Source: JAPUIN01 sp041580375
Lineage (GTDB): Bacteria; Acidobacteriota; Polarisedimenticolia; Gp22-AA2
DNA: 8,637 nt
Assembly: GCA_041580375.1 (NCBI GenBank)
Contig: JBFGDZ010000151.1
Span: 1 to 8,637, forward strand
Direction of reading: 5' to 3'
Shown: positions 6,428 through 8,637 of the stretch, piece after piece
Layout: each line of letters starts with the position of its first letter
Numbering within the stretch: position 1 is the first letter of the stretch
Made by a program: the position numbers and the translations under genes
Notes under the pieces: generated by a model
What the model saw: only the letters and a program-made list of their open reading frames with translations
What the model was told of the DNA's origin: nothing
Database searches by the model: none

Positions 6428-6643
6428 TCAGGACCTCGAGCGGGATCGCATCAGCGCGACGGCGTACCCCGCGATGAAGCCGGCCGCCGCCGTCAGCAGG
6501 ATGAGCAGCACGCGCGACATGCTGAACTCCCAGAACAGCAGCCGCACGCTCACGACCTCCGTGTTCTGGAGGATCAGGATCAGGACCAGCGCGCCCGCGA
6601 TCATCGCGAGAATGGCGCCGGGTTTTCGCAGCGGACTCGCCAT
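6428..6643 (-). CDS. lapA: Small LapA-domain (DUF1049) membrane protein
   Basis: A 71-residue protein with two membrane helices, at about residues 10-25 and 43-65, joined by a short loop. After the first helix comes QNTEVVSVRLLFWEFSMS (26-43), the hallmark LapA/DUF1049 pattern in which a Gln-Asn pair ends the first helix and a short strand leads to the second. In Escherichia coli LapA acts with LapB at the inner membrane in control of lipopolysaccharide assembly, but many DUF1049 proteins lie outside that setting, and no LapB (tetratricopeptide) domain follows; the E. coli protein also has a C-terminal coiled coil that this short form, ending in RSRSRS, lacks. The start at ATG 6643 has GGGAGGTGA (6655-6647) with 6 bases after GGAGG. 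It is divergent from the transhydrogenase gene and 143 bases upstream of the permease gene on the same strand, so read-through is possible. Confidence 0.75.
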   Translation of the reverse strand: MASPLRKPGAILAMIAGALVLILILQNTEVVSVRLLFWEFSMSRVLLILLTAAAGFIAGYAVALMRSRSRS

Positions 6644-6759
6644 GGTTCACCTCCCTCGAGGGCCGCGCCACGCATCGACTCCCGTGACGGGGCCACGCGC
6701 GATCCTACCCCCGGACCGCGTCGATCCGGCCGGCGAGCCCGCACGCGAGGGGAATCGGC

Positions 6760-6765
6760 TATGAT
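6760..6765 (+). promoter_or_regulatory. Candidate -10 box of the transhydrogenase gene
   Basis: TATGAT matches five of six bases of the -10 consensus and would start transcription near 6772, giving a leader of about 34 bases before ATG 6806. The box overlaps the upstream in-frame ATG codons at 6761 and 6764; if it is the promoter, those codons are not transcribed and cannot be the start. No good -35 box is visible. Confidence 0.4.
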
Positions 6766-6792
6766 GAACGCTCACCGGGAAGGATCGCCATC

Positions 6793-6798
6793 GAGGGG
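6793..6798 (+). promoter_or_regulatory. Ribosome binding site that selects ATG 6806
   Basis: GAGGGG lies 7 bases before ATG 6806. A similar GAGGGG at 6747-6752 precedes the in-frame ATG at 6761 by 8 bases, so the site alone does not decide, but the family's N-terminus (a short lead-in before the first FAD strand) fits 6806. Confidence 0.6.
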
Positions 6799-6805
6799 CA
6801 GGCCG

Positions 6806-8200
6806 ATGAAGCATGAATACGACCTCGTCTGCATCGGCAGCGGGCCGGCCGGACAGCGGGCGGCCGTGCAGGCGGCCAAGCTCGGCAGGCGCGCGGCGGT
6901 CGTCGAGAAGCGACGCGTCGTCGGAGGCGTCTGCATCGAGACGGGAACGATCCCGAGCAAGACCTTCCGTGAGGCGGTCCTGCGCCATGCGCTCGCCGGA
7001 CGGCGGGCCGAGGGCGGGGCGGCCGCCAGGCGGGCGCCGCCTCCGGCGGGAGCCGATCTTCTCCAATGGGTGCAGGAGGTCGTGAAGCGCGAGGCGGCGG
7101 TGGTCGAAGATCAGCTCTCGCGCAACGGCGTGCGACTCCATGCAGGCGAGGCCTCGTTCCTGGATCCCCACACGCTGCGGGTGAAGGGGGACGACGGCGC
7201 GACCGATCTGAGGGCGGCCAACATCCTCATCGCGGTCGGCACGCGACCGGCGCCGCCGCCCGGGGTCCCGGCCGACGGCCGGACGATCATGACGAGCGAT
7301 CAGATCATCCAGTTGCAGCAGGTGCCGCGCAACATGGCGGTCGTCGGAGGCGGCGTCATCGGCATCGAGTACGCCTCGATGTTCGCGGCGCTCGGCACCG
7401 AGGTGACGGTCGTCGATCGGCAGGATCGCCCGCTGGAGTTCCTTGACCGCGAGATCGTCGACGATCTGATCCACCAGATGCGGGACCGGGACGTGACCTT
7501 CCGGCTCGGCGAGGCGGTGAAAACGATTGCGGTCGAGGAGAAGCCGATGCGCCGGGCGGTGCTGCTGCTCGAGTCCGGCAAGCGGATCGTCGCGGATCTC
7601 GTCCTGTTCTCCGTCGGCCGAATCGGATCGACCGATGCGCTGGATCTTCCGAAAGCGGGCCTCGAAGCCGACGGGCGCGGCAGGCTGAAGGTGGACGATT
7701 CGTTCCGGACCGCCGTGCCGCACATCTTCGCGGCCGGGGACGTCATCGGCTACCCGAGCCTCGCAGCCACCTCCAGCGAGCAGGGACGGCTCGCGGCGTG
7801 CCGCGCCTTCGGCGTGAAGGCGGCCGCCGTGCCCGAGCACCACCCGATCGGGATCTACGCCATCCCGGAGATCTCGATGGTCGGCGCGACGGAAAAGGAT
7901 CTGACGGAGAAGAAGATCCCGTACGAGATCGGCATCGCCCGCTACCGCGAGATCGCGCGCGGGCAAATCCTCGGGGACGACAGCGGACTGTTCAAGATGC
8001 TGTTCCACCGCGAGGACAGGCGGCTCCTGGGCGTTCATATCATCGGCACTGGCGCCACCGAGCTGCTCCACATCGGCCAGGCCGTCATGCGCCTGGGTGG
8101 CGGCCTCGATTATTTCCTCGAGACGGTCTTCAACTACCCCACCCTGGCCGAGTGCTACAAGGTCGCCGCACTCGACGCCTCCAACAAACTGGCGATGTGA
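6806..8200 (+). CDS. sthA: Soluble (Si-specific) NAD(P)+ transhydrogenase
   Basis: A 464-residue flavoprotein of the length typical for SthA, a cytoplasmic enzyme that moves hydride between NADPH and NAD+ and so balances the two pools. The FAD domain opens with DLVCIGSGPAGQ (residues 6-17) and E34. The active-site region reads GGVCIETGTIPSK (40-52): Cys43 is kept, while the second redox cysteine of dihydrolipoamide dehydrogenase is Thr48, the SthA signature that rules out a disulfide reductase. The NAD(P) domain starts at VVGGGVIGIEYAS, and AAGDVIG marks the second FAD contact. Near the C-terminus FNYPTLAECYKVAAL replaces the HxxHPT catalytic motif of dihydrolipoamide dehydrogenase, again as in SthA. 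The start at 6806 is chosen over ATG 6761 from homology and from GAGGGG at 6793-6798. It is divergent from lapA and convergent with the amidase gene. Confidence 0.92.
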   Translation: MKHEYDLVCIGSGPAGQRAAVQAAKLGRRAAVVEKRRVVGGVCIETGTIPSKTFREAVLRHALAGRRAEGGAAARRAPPPAGADLLQWVQEVVKREAAVVEDQLSRNGVRLHAGEASFLDPHTLRVKGDDGATDLRAANILIAVGTRPAPPPGVPADGRTIMTSDQIIQLQQVPRNMAVVGGGVIGIEYASMFAALGTEVTVVDRQDRPLEFLDREIVDDLIHQMRDRDVTFRLGEAVKTIAVEEKPMRRAVLLLESGKRIVADLVLFSVGRIGSTDALDLPKAGLEADGRGRLKVDDSFRTAVPHIFAAGDVIGYPSLAATSSEQGRLAACRAFGVKAAAVPEHHPIGIYAIPEISMVGATEKDLTEKKIPYEIGIARYREIARGQILGDDSGLFKMLFHREDRRLLGVHIIGTGATELLHIGQAVMRLGGGLDYFLETVFNYPTLAECYKVAALDASNKLAM

Positions 8201-8228
8201 TCCGCGGCCGACCGCTGCGGCGCGGATC
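8199..8228. terminator. Stem-loop across the sthA stop codon, possible bidirectional terminator
   Basis: GATCCGCG (8199-8206) and CGCGGATC (8221-8228) form a perfect 8-base stem with a 14-base loop. It overlaps the last two bases of the sthA stop codon and ends 8 bases before the stop of the convergent amidase. No T-run follows directly; the plus strand has only AAATCTTT 11 bases later. It resembles the hairpin at 2444-2466 in position and in GGATC/CGCG content. Confidence 0.35.
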
Positions 8229-8236
8229 CCGCCCGC

Positions 8237-8637
8237 TCAAATCTTTCCGAGCGCCGGCCGCGTCGCGGCATCGGCGAAGAGCGGCCGGGCCGTCTCCAGC
8301 GCTGCGCCGGCGCGGAAGACGGTCGCGTCGTCGAAGGTGCGCCCCACGATCTGGATGCCGGTCGGCACGCCGTTCTCCGCCATGCCGGAGGGGACCGCCA
8401 GGACGGGGCAGCGGCTGAGCATGTTGAACGGGTGAGTCAGGGCCACGCCCAGCTCCGGCTCGACCTCGCGGCCGTTGATGAGGATGCTGTCGCGCAGGTG
8501 GTTGAAGTCGGCCTTCACGCGCGTCGTCGTGGCGCAGGGGCAGATGAAGACGTCGTACCGTTCCATCAGCGGACCGAACGTCCGGTACATCTCGCCGCAC
8601 ACGTCGAACGCCTTCAGCAGCCGGGCCGGGCGCACGC
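8237..8637 (-). CDS. Amidase signature family protein (C-terminal part, enters from right edge)
   Basis: The frame is open from the right edge to TGA at 8239-8237, giving the last 133 codons; the start and the catalytic Lys-Ser-Ser region lie outside the window. The segment PCATTTRVKADF, followed by THPFNMLSRCPVLAVPSG and GVPTGIQIVGRTFDDATVF, is the well-conserved C-terminal half of the amidase signature fold (GatA, AtzF and related enzymes): a Pro-rich strand, the FN(x)nP(x)lxVPsG turn, and the G-x-P-x-G-x-Q-x-V-G motif. Such enzymes hydrolyse amides to acid and ammonia; whether this one is GatA or a catabolic amidase cannot be told from this part. The GTG at 8635 is internal, not a start. 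It converges on sthA with 36 bases between stop codons. Confidence 0.85.
   Translation of the reverse strand, partial: VRPARLLKAFDVCGEMYRTFGPLMERYDVFICPCATTTRVKADFNHLRDSILINGREVEPELGVALTHPFNMLSRCPVLAVPSGMAENGVPTGIQIVGRTFDDATVFRAGAALETARPLFADAATRPALGKI

Noticed and set aside
6285..6671. Upstream extension of the permease frame, adding 129 codons
   Set aside because: It overlaps lapA in a different frame, has a low-complexity product, and the strong ribosome binding site at 6300-6291 together with the family's N-terminus places the start at 6284 or 6278.
6647..8071. A 474-codon minus-strand frame opposite sthA
   Set aside because: It is an antisense shadow of a well-supported SthA gene with no recognisable motif.
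8130..8600. A 156-codon minus-strand frame overlapping the amidase end and the sthA end
   Set aside because: The amidase motifs are in another frame, and this frame is Arg/Pro-rich and crosses the convergent junction.
1..8637. Search for tRNA, rRNA, insertion sequence ends, attachment sites or a defence or secondary-metabolite cluster
   Set aside because: No tRNA-like cloverleaf, transposase, long terminal repeat or biosynthetic core enzyme was visible by eye; the genes fit an ordinary chromosomal region.

Overview
The window is dense, GC-rich bacterial chromosome (roughly two thirds G+C by eye) with short gaps and strong GGAGG-type ribosome binding sites. Nothing marks a phage, plasmid, transposon, CRISPR array or RNA gene. 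The gene mix suggests a free-living, probably environmental bacterium: a Tat-exported flavoprotein, a soluble transhydrogenase of the SthA type, LapA, and an amino-acid permease fused to UspA-like domains. The style resembles high-GC uncultured lineages such as Acidobacteriota and relatives, but this is only an impression and I cannot place it from sequence alone.

Layout. At the left edge a minus-strand gene for a Tat-exported FAD oxidoreductase (spermidine dehydrogenase-like) runs off the window. A 219-base divergent gap separates it from a plus-strand FAD-dependent oxidoreductase of the phytoene desaturase/PYROXD2 type (809-2431). That gene converges on a four-gene minus-strand block, read from right to left: a LapA-domain membrane protein (6643-6428), an APC permease with two C-terminal UspA-like domains (6284-4038), a five-helix TM-helix/CmpX-like protein starting only 7 bases downstream (4030-3362), and, after a 131-base leader with its own candidate promoter, an exported DUF1326 protein (3230-2454). 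Divergent from lapA is a plus-strand sthA-like soluble pyridine nucleotide transhydrogenase (6806-8200), which converges on the C-terminal part of an amidase entering from the right edge.

How they work together. The permease and CmpX-like gene are almost certainly co-transcribed and form the only convincing operon. Amine and amide metabolism could be a loose theme (spermidine dehydrogenase-like enzyme, amino-acid permease, amidase), and three separate flavoproteins give the region a redox flavour, but strand arrangement argues against one pathway cluster. I see no clear new defence or mobile system. The most interesting items are the exported Cys/His-rich DUF1326 protein with its structured leader, the permease-UspA fusion whose UspA domains lack the usual nucleotide motif, and the hairpins lying across the gene ends at both convergent junctions.
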